Positions 1 to 6,670 are shown, numbered from the stretch's first letter. The stretch is DNA of 9,690 nucleotides from RGIG4608 sp964413365 (GCA_964413365.1 CAYPRM010000043.1:1-9690), one strand, 5' to 3'. Notes: generated by a model not told the origin, from the sequence alone. A program made the numbers and translations.

Positions 1-32
1 TCATTTGCCGCAGGCAACATACGAGGGGGAGA

Positions 33-2060
33 TCACTCCGCGTCAGCTTCAGTTTTGGGATTAAGGTACGCCGAGATGACGGCGGCGTCGACGGCGGAGA
101 CGGATGCTCCCGACGGGCCGCTCTCAATGACGGTGGTTACTGCGATCTGTGGGCTCTCCATCGGTGCGAACGCCGAAAACCAGCAGTTCTGTCCGCCGCC
201 GACCTGTGCCGTTCCCGATTTTCCGCAGACCGTTACGTCGATCCCGTATTTTCTATACATATTGAGTGTTGCAGTCGGTGAATTATCGACCATATTCTTC
301 ATTCCGAGCTTTATGGTCGAGAGCGTCGAGCCGGATATCTGCACGGTGCTTAGCACCTCGGCACGCTGCTCATAGACGATCTCGCCCGAAAATGTCCTTA
401 CGGAGTGGAGCAGGTGGGATGCGTATCTCGTGCCGCCGTTTGCAACCGTTGCGATATAGGATGTTACCTGAAGCGGTGTATACTGATGTATGGACTGTCC
501 GATATACGAGGACGCCTCCTCATAGGGAGTCCAATTTGACGAATTCTCGGGGCAGGCTATCTGTCCTATCAGCTCGGGGATCTCTATTCCCGTGCTCTGA
601 CCGAGACCGAGGGATTCGCAATACCTCTTCATCGTTGCGATATCGAGCTTATCGTAGCCCGTATTGATAAAGAACGCGTTACAGGAGAGCGTAAGTGCCT
701 CCACGACGTTCAGATTATGCGTATGGTATGTATTATGGTTCTCACACTTGATCATCATACCGTGGCTCTTATAGCCGCCGTCGCAGTACGCGGTGGAGGT
801 AGCATTTATCGCGCCCTGCTCAAGTCCTGCAAGTGCGACCGCTACCTTAAAGGTAGATCCGGGAGCATAGACTGCGTAGGTCGCGCGGTTGAGGAGCGGA
901 ATATTCTCATCCGCAGCGAGGGAATTATAATCCTTCGAGAATGTAGTGAGATCATACGTGGGATAGGACGCTATGGCGAGTATCTCGCCCGTATTGGGAT
1001 CGACCGCAACGCTCGCACCCTTATCCTTATTGAAATCCTCCATGTACTGACGCAAGGCGTCCTCCGCGGCGATCTGAACATCGATATCTATCGTAAGATA
1101 GACATCCTTGCCCGCGATAGGCTCTGTGGTTATCTTCTCGGAGACGATCTCACCTGCGGAATTTCTCGTAACGGTCTTAACGCCGTCCGAGCCACGCAGA
1201 TACTCCTCAAATTCGCCCTCGCACCCGTCGATGCCAACGGTATCGTTCATTCCGTAGCCGAGGGATCTATAATATTCCCACGTTTCCGCGGTTATAGCTC
1301 CCACTCTGCCGAGTATATGGCTTGCGTACCCCGGGTACATATATGTTCTTTTAGTGCTTATCCTATCGCTCACGCCCGCAATCGAAAGCTCCTTGATATA
1401 CGAAACGAGGTTGATATCCACCCCACCTGCCATGGTGTAGGGTGTTACGGAGCTGAACTGAAGCCTGACCATATCGTATCTGACTCTGAACAGTCTGTCA
1501 ATATCCTCATCGCTCCAGATCGGCTCGCCGTCGTTGCCGAGTCTGTTATATTTCCATCTTTTGATGTAATAATCCCTCAGCTCCTCCGCACTCGCGCCCT
1601 CCATATCAAGATCCTTAAGTATCCTGTGGAGCGCCCTGTACGTTGCCGTACCCTCCGTGGTAGCCTCGGTGGAATAGGTATAGCTCGGGTACTCGCCGTC
1701 AAACGGGAAAAGATCGCTCGGGCGGTATTTGGCATTGCCCGTTTTCTCCATAGCGTCAAGCACCCTGAGTATGGTATTGTTGAACTCGACAAAATCGTCG
1801 GGCATATAGGTATAGTCAAGTATTATATCGTATGCGTAGGAGGTGGTAACGAGCACCTTGCCGTTCCTGTCGCATATATTGCCTCTGAGCGCCTGTATCA
1901 CCTGCGTTTCGGTGGTATAGCTGCTCTGCTCACGGAGCTGCTCGGTCTTTTCCGAGTCGAGCTGGAGGTAGGCAAGGCGAACGGCGAACACGGCGCACAC
2001 GAGTGCCAGCAGGGCAGGCATCAGTGCGAGCCTTCGAGAGCCGCTTGATCCTTTTTTCAT
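33..2060 (-). CDS. mrdA: Penicillin-binding protein 2 (elongasome D,D-transpeptidase)
   Basis: Class B penicillin-binding protein that cross-links peptidoglycan during side-wall synthesis, acting outside the membrane with RodA, MreC and MreD. The 675-residue product has a basic N-terminus, one membrane anchor (about residues 11-31), a dimerisation/pedestal region starting near RGNICDRNGKVL (59-70), and a transpeptidase domain from about 345 to 665. All three active-site motifs are visible: SxxK as STFK (402-405, nucleophile Ser402), SxN as SCN (459-461), and KSGT (614-617). C426 and C439 flank a loop before the SCN motif, a pattern seen in clostridial PBP2 proteins. Length is normal for the family. 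The start is supported by an AGAGG-type site a few bases upstream (AGAGGAAAATA-ATG), which overlaps the end of the upstream protease gene; the gap is 15 nt. It is the last gene of the mreD operon in view. A SpoVD/PBP3-type role is less likely given the mreD neighbour and the absence of a PASTA domain. Confidence 0.93.
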   Translation of the reverse strand: MKKGSSGSRRLALMPALLALVCAVFAVRLAYLQLDSEKTEQLREQSSYTTETQVIQALRGNICDRNGKVLVTTSYAYDIILDYTYMPDDFVEFNNTILRVLDAMEKTGNAKYRPSDLFPFDGEYPSYTYSTEATTEGTATYRALHRILKDLDMEGASAEELRDYYIKRWKYNRLGNDGEPIWSDEDIDRLFRVRYDMVRLQFSSVTPYTMAGGVDINLVSYIKELSIAGVSDRISTKRTYMYPGYASHILGRVGAITAETWEYYRSLGYGMNDTVGIDGCEGEFEEYLRGSDGVKTVTRNSAGEIVSEKITTEPIAGKDVYLTIDIDVQIAAEDALRQYMEDFNKDKGASVAVDPNTGEILAIASYPTYDLTTFSKDYNSLAADENIPLLNRATYAVYAPGSTFKVAVALAGLEQGAINATSTAYCDGGYKSHGMMIKCENHNTYHTHNLNVVEALTLSCNAFFINTGYDKLDIATMKRYCESLGLGQSTGIEIPELIGQIACPENSSNWTPYEEASSYIGQSIHQYTPLQVTSYIATVANGGTRYASHLLHSVRTFSGEIVYEQRAEVLSTVQISGSTLSTIKLGMKNMVDNSPTATLNMYRKYGIDVTVCGKSGTAQVGGGQNCWFSAFAPMESPQIAVTTVIESGPSGASVSAVDAAVISAYLNPKTEADAE

Positions 2061-2075
2061 TATTTTCCTCTCTTT

Positions 2076-3158
2076 TTATCCTGCAAAGGTATTGAATGCT
2101 ATAATTATCACGCAAACGGCAATAAGTGCAACAGAGCCTATACTGCCGAACATTATCTCGGCGCGCGAGCTCTTGGGGATCCTGACGCTGCCGCGATCGA
2201 GGTGAATATTTTTAATATTACGTCCGAGAACGATCACTCCTGCCGTTATCATCACGAGCATCGCAAGCTCATAGACACCGAGCAGGGCGATGGGCAGCAT
2301 ATTTGCCGCTATATATTCCTCTGTGAGCGCGCCTGCCGAGATAAGCTCGATAAGCTCCTCATAATCCATCATACCGAGGATCGCGGAGGGAAGCACGCCG
2401 CAGAAAAGATTGATAAATATGTGAAGGACTGTCGAGTAGACGATCTTGCCTGTTTTGACGTAGATATAGGAGAACGCCATGCCGAGAAGGAAGGCGTAGA
2501 AGAGCTGGTAGAGATTTCCGTGGAAAAGTCCGAAGATGAGGGAGGGGAAGATGACCGCCACCGCCTCTCCGTAGGGTGTGAGGCGATCGATGGCGAGCTT
2601 TCTGAACATAAGCTCCTCAACGATAGGTCCGACGATACCGACGAGCACTATCGAGAGCAGTATATTCGTCTCACCGAGCAAAGCATCGACCGAGTTTTCG
2701 GGTGCCGAGCCGAGCGCCGCCTCCATATACGTCATAAGGATCGTGGAGATGTAGTTCCCAACGTACATAATAAATATCGACGCGACGGCGTACTTCAAAA
2801 ATCTGCGGACACCGAGCCTTGATGCCACGGGGGGCGTTTTCGGCAGTCTGCGGAGCATAAGCACGAGCACGGGCAATGCGATAACATACTGTATTACGGA
2901 GCTGAGCACTATCGAAACGTTATAATTATTCACGTATTGCGGAAAATACTCGCTAAGGATGTAGCCTGCCGCAAGAGCAAGCCCGTTCGATATCACGAGG
3001 TACGCAAGGAACGAGAGGCAGAGGCAGGAGAACACCGCCTTGTGCCGCTTCACCTCATCGGGTGTAAGCTCGGGTGCAGGCATACCAAGGCCCCCGTTTC
3101 CGTTATTTTGATTGTTCTGATCGTTATTCCGATCGTTATTATAGGGATCGTAGTTCAT
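2076..3158 (-). CDS. CPBP-family intramembrane metalloprotease
   Basis: Multi-pass membrane protein of the CPBP (CAAX protease and bacteriocin-processing, also called Abi) family. Family members cleave substrates within the membrane or act as immunity factors; the substrate here is unknown. In the 360-residue product, an Asn-rich N-terminus (1-26) precedes a cytoplasmic linker and about eight hydrophobic segments. The signature is complete: EELMFR (EExxxR, E181/E182/R186), FGLFH (FxxxH, H213) and HIFIN (HxxxN, H246/N250), so the protein should be catalytic. I chose the ATG at 3156-3158 because AAAGGAGG lies 7 nt upstream; a start further upstream at 3224 would lie well inside mreD. The ATG shares four bases with the mreD stop (ATGA), so translation is probably coupled. 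Placement between mreD and PBP2 suggests a link to the cell envelope, but that is inference. Confidence 0.88.
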   Translation of the reverse strand: MNYDPYNNDRNNDQNNQNNGNGGLGMPAPELTPDEVKRHKAVFSCLCLSFLAYLVISNGLALAAGYILSEYFPQYVNNYNVSIVLSSVIQYVIALPVLVLMLRRLPKTPPVASRLGVRRFLKYAVASIFIMYVGNYISTILMTYMEAALGSAPENSVDALLGETNILLSIVLVGIVGPIVEELMFRKLAIDRLTPYGEAVAVIFPSLIFGLFHGNLYQLFYAFLLGMAFSYIYVKTGKIVYSTVLHIFINLFCGVLPSAILGMMDYEELIELISAGALTEEYIAANMLPIALLGVYELAMLVMITAGVIVLGRNIKNIHLDRGSVRIPKSSRAEIMFGSIGSVALIAVCVIIIAFNTFAG

Positions 3159-3718
3159 TTGCGATCCTCCTTTCTGTTTGTTCCGTTTGACGCTTTCGCT
3201 TTTGAAAATACACGTCCGAGCCACCTCACCGCAAGGTAGGAGAGGGAGCAGAGGGCGAGCGAGGACAGGTACTCGGGCAGGGCGAAGCCAAAGAAGATGT
3301 GCAAAAGATCCGCCGAGTACGACGAGATCAAGGTCTCGAGCATATTATAAGCCCCCTTTGCGGCAAAGGTGATCACCGCAAGCGCGAGATATGAGAGATA
3401 TCCGCGTCCGAGCACACGGGACGAGAGCGGCGGCAAAAAATATCCGCAGAGAAATGAGAAGGCGATATAAAGTGGGTAGGAAAAGCCCCCAAGCGAGCAG
3501 TACACCACGCCTCCGACGATCCCACAGACGGCGCACACCTCGCGGTCCTCAAGCAGGGCGAGCGCGCAGATCATTCCGAGCAGCATATCGGGCGTTGCGC
3601 CCAATATATTCACTCTCGAGAAAAACGAGACCTGCAATATACCGACAAGAAGCATAGCGACGCCGTAGAGCATACATTTGTACGCTATGACTCTCGCTCT
3701 TGCACCGTTCACACCCAT
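3155..3718 (-). CDS. mreD: Rod shape-determining protein MreD
   Basis: Small polytopic membrane protein that belongs to the elongation complex with MreC, RodA and PBP2. The 187-residue product has five or six hydrophobic segments (about 12-30, 42-56, 62-75, 80-95, 106-122, 140-168) and a basic cytoplasmic tail. It shows the loose MreD pattern: an LQ near the first helix end (L28-Q29), then G-x-x-PD (G40, P43, D44), then a Gly-rich helix (GIVGGVVYCSLGG, 66-78). The Asp often found in that Gly-rich helix is absent. I chose the ATG at 3716-3718 because ACGGAGG lies 7 nt upstream and a consensus promoter lies just beyond; a longer frame back to 3868 would cross that promoter and a terminator-like hairpin. 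MreD sequences diverge widely, so the call rests on topology, size and the PBP2 neighbour. Confidence 0.8.
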   Translation of the reverse strand: MGVNGARARVIAYKCMLYGVAMLLVGILQVSFFSRVNILGATPDMLLGMICALALLEDREVCAVCGIVGGVVYCSLGGFSYPLYIAFSFLCGYFLPPLSSRVLGRGYLSYLALAVITFAAKGAYNMLETLISSYSADLLHIFFGFALPEYLSSLALCSLSYLAVRWLGRVFSKAKASNGTNRKEDRK

Positions 3719-3746
3719 AAATACACCTCCGTACCGTATTCGTATA

Positions 3747-3775
3747 ATTATACAACAAAACAGGGGAAAAATCAA
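3747..3775 (-). promoter_or_regulatory. Sigma-A type promoter for the mreD operon
   Basis: Read on the minus strand: -35 box TTGATT (3770-3775), a 17-nt spacer, and a perfect -10 box TATAAT (3747-3752). The start point would be near 3740, giving a leader of about 20 nt before the mreD ATG that is just long enough to hold the ribosome binding site. It makes mreD the first gene of its own transcript rather than part of an abrB read-through. Confidence 0.85.
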
Positions 3776-3799
3776 TATAAATATTATTAATATTTGTAA

Positions 3800-3840
3800 A
3801 ATAAAGAAGAGCCCCTGCTGTAGCAAGGGACTCTTTTTTG
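3800..3840 (-). terminator. Terminator-like hairpin after the abrB-like gene
   Basis: AGAG (3808-3811) pairs with CTCT (3831-3834), CCCT (3813-3816) with AGGG (3826-3829), and GC (3817-3818) with GC (3823-3824), around a TGTA loop with one mismatch and one bulged A. The flanks are A/T-rich on both sides: six T follow on the plus strand and TTCTTTATTTT follows on the minus strand, so it could work in both directions. It sits between the abrB-like stop and the mreD promoter, as expected for the end of the abrB transcript. Confidence 0.65.
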
Positions 3841-3865
3841 CTTTTTGCTTTTTGCTTTCTGCTTT
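3834..3865. repeat. Heptamer tandem repeat (GCTTTTT) next to the hairpin
   Basis: The dinucleotide GC recurs every 7 nt (3840, 3847, 3854, 3861), each followed by a run of T or TTTCT, giving about four copies of GCTTTTT with decay in the last one. It directly abuts the terminator-like hairpin and forms part of the abrB 3' untranslated region on the minus strand. I see no other copy in this window. Confidence 0.6.
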
Positions 3866-3890
3866 CACACAGAGGCGGCTTCAACCTATA

Positions 3891-4142
3891 TTACAGGTTT
3901 ATAAGGCTCATAAAGTGCATAACGCACTTCTTGCAGACCTTTCTGTCCTCGTAGCTGACGAGATCCTCATCGCCATCACAGAATACGCAGGTGGTGCTGC
4001 ACTTTCTGAGAATTATCTTGTCGCCCTGAATGGATATTTCCAGAAGATCCTTTGGCTTGATGTTAAAAGAATCGCGGATCTCCTTGGGCAAAACGATTCT
4101 TCCGAGATTGTCAACGGGTCTCGAGATACCGGTAGGTTTCAT
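3891..4142 (-). CDS. AbrB/SpoVT-type transcriptional regulator with Cys4 zinc-binding tail
   Basis: Small DNA-binding regulator of the AbrB/MazE/SpoVT swapped-hairpin family; family members act as dimers or tetramers and control the move from growth to stationary phase. The 83-residue product opens with the family signature (GISRPVDNLGRIVLPKEIR, 5-23), followed by the second strand pair LLEISIQGDKIILRK (33-47). After this come C52-x-x-C55 and C70-x-x-C73, a pattern that probably binds zinc and is common in clostridial AbrB homologues; the tail probably replaces the oligomerisation domain of Bacillus AbrB. The ATG at 4140-4142 is preceded by AAGGAGG with about 5 nt spacing, far better than the in-frame ATG at 4172. 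It is transcribed alone from its own promoter and is divergent from rnj. Targets cannot be read from the sequence; self-control through the repeat in its leader is possible. Confidence 0.88.
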   Translation of the reverse strand: MKPTGISRPVDNLGRIVLPKEIRDSFNIKPKDLLEISIQGDKIILRKCSTTCVFCDGDEDLVSYEDRKVCKKCVMHFMSLINL

Positions 4143-4154
4143 TTTTTCCTCCTT

Positions 4155-4198
4155 AGCCGTGATACGGCGCAATTTGTTTATTTTTGTGTATTACGGCT
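4155..4198 (-). promoter_or_regulatory. Inverted repeat in the abrB leader, abutting the ribosome binding site
   Basis: AGCCGTGATAC (4155-4165) and GTATTACGGCT (4188-4198) are inverted repeats matching at 10 of 11 positions and separated by 22 nt. Both arms lie between the predicted start point (about 4207) and the AAGGAGG site (4148-4154), and the proximal arm ends at the base before that site. It could be an RNA stem that sets access of ribosomes or a protein-binding operator. Confidence 0.6.
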
Positions 4199-4213
4199 CA
4201 CACCGTTTACTAA

Positions 4214-4242
4214 ATTGTACCACAAAGGCCGGGGAATGTCAA
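4214..4242 (-). promoter_or_regulatory. Sigma-A promoter for the abrB-like gene
   Basis: On the minus strand: perfect -35 TTGACA (4237-4242), 17-nt spacer, and -10 TACAAT (4214-4219). The predicted start near 4207 gives a leader of about 65 nt that contains the inverted repeat. Confidence 0.88.
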
Positions 4243-4329
4243 GCCCTAAAAAAAGCGAAAGCCGTCGCTTTGCGGCAAGAGCAGGAAAATGCCGCCGGTG
4301 TTTGACGCTTCCCGTCGACGATTTTGGTA

Positions 4330-4358
4330 TTGACATTTACAAAATTTTGGGCTATAAT
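4330..4358 (+). promoter_or_regulatory. Consensus sigma-A promoter for rnj
   Basis: TTGACA (4330-4335), 17-nt spacer, TATAAT (4353-4358): a full match to the consensus in both boxes and spacing. It is divergent from the abrB promoter; the two -35 boxes are 87 nt apart. The intervening DNA holds only short inverted repeats, such as AAAGCG with CGCTTT and GCGGC with GCCGC. The predicted start is near 4365. Confidence 0.9.
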
Positions 4359-4364
4359 ATACCC

Positions 4365-4591
4365 GACGATGTGTCCGAAACAAAGAAAACGGCTTGAGGC
4401 GTTCCGTCGCGGTGGGTTCGTGTTAGTCCGCAAGGGTGCCTCCCATGCAGCCGTTTTCATATCCCAAAAATTTCGCCTGCACGGACGGGCAATTTTCGTG
4501 CGCCTCCACACAGCACACGGGGAAGCAGACAAGTGTACATATCATAATTCGCAATAGAGTAAGCAAGGAAAGGAGTTTACAGTAGAAATAA
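4365..4591 (+). ncRNA. Long structured 5' leader of rnj, or a separate small RNA
   Basis: About 225 nt lie between the predicted start point and the rnj ATG, and no frame here has both a start and a ribosome binding site. GAAAACGGC (4385-4393) pairs perfectly with GCCGTTTTC (4450-4458). Inside it GAGGCGTTC (4396-4404) pairs with GGGTGCCTC (4434-4442) using three G-U pairs, and GCGG (4409-4412) pairs with CCGC (4428-4431), giving a rod-like hairpin of 74 nt. GATGTGT (4368-4374 region) can pair with ACATATC (4537-4543 region) to close the whole element, and GCACG with CGTGC (about 4479-4501) forms a separate hairpin. I do not recognise a known family; 6S RNA was considered but its signature is not convincing. 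No T-run terminator separates it from rnj. Confidence 0.45.
4569..4575 (+). promoter_or_regulatory. Ribosome binding site of rnj with 16-nt spacing
   Basis: AAAGGAG is a strong match to the anti-Shine-Dalgarno sequence, but 16 nt separate it from the ATG at 4592, against 5-9 nt normally. No ATG, GTG or TTG in the rnj frame lies closer, because TAG at 4583-4585 closes that frame. Initiation may therefore be weak or depend on leader folding. Confidence 0.6.
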
Positions 4592-6544
4592 ATGAAAGCA
4601 AAGAAAAAGAAGAATACGGCAGAGCCTGCGGAGAATACTAAGCAGGAGAAGATAAAAGCGCCCACGCACAAGAGGTCAAAGACCTCGAAGCAAAAGACGC
4701 AAAAGACACCAAAGACGCAAAAAACGCAAAAAACGCAAAAAGTTCAAAAGGATCAAAAGCCAACAAAAAGCACCCCACGCAAGAAAAACAGCACAAGCAA
4801 TAAAAAAAGCGGCAAAAGCAGTTCAACGCTCAGGAGCAACGCAAGCCGCGGATACGTTCCGAGCATCGCGCGAGATCCGAGAGCGAGCGTTCGCATAATA
4901 CCGCTCGGAGGGCTTGGCGAGATAGGCAAGAACATCACCGCGATAGAGTGCGGAGAGGATATAATCATCGTCGACTGCGGATTTGCGTTCCCCGACGAGG
5001 ATATGCTCGGTGTGGATCTCGTTCTCCCCGATTTCACGTACCTTCGTGAGAGGGCGGACAAGGTCCGCGGACTCGTTCTGACTCACGGGCACGAGGACCA
5101 CATCGGTGGCATCCCGTACCTCCTTCGCGAGATAAACGTTCCCATCTACGGCACGCTGCTCACGCTCGGCATAATCAAAAACAAGCTCGCAGAGCATAAG
5201 CTCGAGTCCGAGCCGATCCTCCGCGTAGTAAGCGCTGGGGATAAAATAAAGCTCGGTACAAGCTTTACTGTGGAGTTCATTCATGTAAATCACTCGATAG
5301 CGGACGCCTGCGCGCTCTGCATCGACACGCCTGCGGGCAGGATCTTCCACACGGGAGATTTCAAGCTCGACCTCACACCCATCGACGGCGAGGTCATGGA
5401 TCTGACACGTCTCGGAGAGCTTGGCAAGGAGGGAGTCGATCTCCTTCTCTGCGAGAGCACGAACGCCGAGCGCACGGGGTACACGCCGAGCGAGCGCAAG
5501 GTCGGCAAGTCCCTTGAATATATATTCAGCACGCACGAGGACAAGAGGATCGTACTTGCGACCTTCTCCTCGAACGTTCACAGAGTCCAGCAGGTCATCG
5601 ACATAAGCGCACGCCACGGACGCAAGGTCGCCATCACGGGGCGGAGCATGCTCAACATCGTCGGAGCGGCAACGGAGCTGGGATATATGACCTTCCCCGA
5701 CGGAGTGCTCATCGACATCTCCGAGATCAAGAGGTACAAGCCCGAGCAGCTCACCATCATCACCACGGGCTCGCAGGGAGAGCCAATGAGTGCGTTGTAC
5801 AGAATGGCGTTCTCCGACCACAGAGAGGTAACGCTCGGCAGGAGCGATGCGGTCATTCTTTCGTCGAACCCGATCCCGGGTAACGAAAAGCTCGTCGGCA
5901 GGATAATCAACGAGCTGCTCAAGAACGGCGTTGAGGTGGTAAGCGACGCGAGCCTGAGCGTCCACGTTTCGGGACACGCCTGCAGTGAGGAGCTGAAGCT
6001 GGTAACAGCCCTCCTGAAGCCGAGATATTTCATGCCCGTTCACGGAGAGTACCGCCATCTGGCGGCAAATAAGGCTCTCGCACTCGAGATGGGAATTGAG
6101 GAGAGAAATATATTCATCTCCGACATCGGTAAGGTACTGGAGCTTGATGCAGGGGGAGCGAGATTTGCGGGAACAGTCCCCTCGGGCAAGGTGCTCGTCA
6201 ACGGAAATGCCGTCGGCGAGATCGGAAATATCGTGCTCAGGGACAGGAAGCACCTGTCGCAGGACGGACTCATCGTCGTCGTTGCAAACGTGGATCTGCG
6301 CGCAGGACTGCTCGTTTCGGGGCCGGATGTCGTGAGCCGCGGATTTGTGTACGTGCGTGAATCCGAGGAGCTGATGGATGACATCAGGGACGTCGCACAA
6401 AGCTCCATTGAGGACTACCTCGACAGAGCGAGAATGGCGGACCGCGCCGCGCTCAAGACCAGACTTCGCGACGACCTCTCAAAATACCTCTATTCGAGAA
6501 CGAAATGCAGACCAATGATACTCACCATCATTATGAACGTGTAG
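4592..6544 (+). CDS. rnj: Ribonuclease J with basic repetitive N-terminal extension
   Basis: Metallo-beta-lactamase/beta-CASP ribonuclease with endonuclease and 5'-to-3' exonuclease activity, central to mRNA decay and rRNA processing in Firmicutes. Of 650 residues, the catalytic core begins near VRIIPLGGLGEIG (100-112). Metal ligands are visible in HGHEDH (165-170), H234 in NHSIAD and D256 in HTGDFK. The beta-CASP part holds HVSGH (458-462) and H484 in MPVHGEYRHL. The C-terminal domain ends RPMILTIIMNV, close to the usual RNase J ending. Residues 1-95 are an added Lys/Gln/Thr-rich, likely disordered segment that may bind RNA. Without it the length is typical (about 555). The ATG is the only reasonable start: an in-frame TAG lies three codons upstream and the next Met is inside the core. 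Its AAAGGAG site (4569-4575) is unusually far away, 16 nt. The core is intact and should be active. Confidence 0.96.
   Translation: MKAKKKKNTAEPAENTKQEKIKAPTHKRSKTSKQKTQKTPKTQKTQKTQKVQKDQKPTKSTPRKKNSTSNKKSGKSSSTLRSNASRGYVPSIARDPRASVRIIPLGGLGEIGKNITAIECGEDIIIVDCGFAFPDEDMLGVDLVLPDFTYLRERADKVRGLVLTHGHEDHIGGIPYLLREINVPIYGTLLTLGIIKNKLAEHKLESEPILRVVSAGDKIKLGTSFTVEFIHVNHSIADACALCIDTPAGRIFHTGDFKLDLTPIDGEVMDLTRLGELGKEGVDLLLCESTNAERTGYTPSERKVGKSLEYIFSTHEDKRIVLATFSSNVHRVQQVIDISARHGRKVAITGRSMLNIVGAATELGYMTFPDGVLIDISEIKRYKPEQLTIITTGSQGEPMSALYRMAFSDHREVTLGRSDAVILSSNPIPGNEKLVGRIINELLKNGVEVVSDASLSVHVSGHACSEELKLVTALLKPRYFMPVHGEYRHLAANKALALEMGIEERNIFISDIGKVLELDAGGARFAGTVPSGKVLVNGNAVGEIGNIVLRDRKHLSQDGLIVVVANVDLRAGLLVSGPDVVSRGFVYVRESEELMDDIRDVAQSSIEDYLDRARMADRAALKTRLRDDLSKYLYSRTKCRPMILTIIMNV
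4688..4759 (+). repeat. In-frame 9-nt tandem repeat coding for (X-Q-K)n in RNase J
   Basis: Eight consecutive 9-nt units code for KQK, TQK, TPK, TQK, TQK, TQK, VQK, DQK (residues 33-56). The middle units ACGCAAAAA are identical at the DNA level, so the tract looks like a recent slippage expansion. The unit is in frame, so copy changes alter the length of the basic tail without breaking the enzyme. Confidence 0.85.
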
Positions 6545-6627
6545 TAAATATTGTATAAAAATCGCGAATATCCGTACAATTCACCGCCTGTTCATATTTC
6601 GTTCACAATAAAACAACATTATTAAAC

Positions 6628-6633
6628 TATAAT
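6628..6633 (+). promoter_or_regulatory. Possible -10 box for the parvulin gene
   Basis: A perfect TATAAT lies in the A/T-rich gap after rnj. The best -35 candidate (TTCACA, 6602-6607) is 20 nt away, too far for a good sigma-A promoter; TTGTAT with TACAAT further upstream (about 6554-6583) is an alternative with 18-nt spacing. I see no clear rnj terminator in the gap, so read-through from rnj is also possible. Confidence 0.4.
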
Positions 6634-6670
6634 AACACTATTAATGCCCAAAAAGGAGAGATTAAATAAA

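Noticed and set aside
1..32. Start of another minus-strand gene after PBP2
   Set aside because: ATG codons occur at 18-20 and 2-4 on the minus strand, but neither has a ribosome binding site and too little sequence remains to judge.
717..2048. Long open frame on the plus strand (443 codons)
   Set aside because: It is antisense to PBP2, has no recognisable domain or ribosome binding site, and follows from codon bias in the real gene, whose catalytic motifs are intact on the minus strand.
3159..3224. 22-residue N-terminal extension of the CPBP protease
   Set aside because: It lies entirely within mreD, and the internal ATG at 3158 has AAAGGAGG at ideal spacing plus an ATGA overlap with the mreD stop.
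3719..3868. Longer mreD reading frame with a Lys-rich start
   Set aside because: It would place the operon promoter and a terminator-like hairpin inside the coding region; the ATG at 3718 has a good ribosome binding site.
4365..4545. 6S RNA or small SRP RNA
   Set aside because: Size and end pairing fit 6S loosely and GGGGAAGCAG recalls the SRP loop, but the 6S rod-with-central-bubble layout and the SRP tetraloop helix cannot be made from this sequence by eye.
4324..4557. Short frame upstream of rnj
   Set aside because: It overlaps the consensus rnj promoter, lacks a ribosome binding site, and codes for a composition typical of noncoding DNA.
4688..4759. CRISPR-like or intergenic repeat array
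   Set aside because: The 9-nt units are contiguous without spacers and in frame within RNase J.
4823..6400. Long open frame on the minus strand (525 codons)
   Set aside because: Antisense to RNase J; the product has no family features, while the plus strand codes for a complete enzyme.
6644..6670. Upstream ATG for the parvulin gene
   Set aside because: No ribosome binding site precedes it, and the AAGGAG that serves the ATG at 6671 would lie inside its coding sequence.
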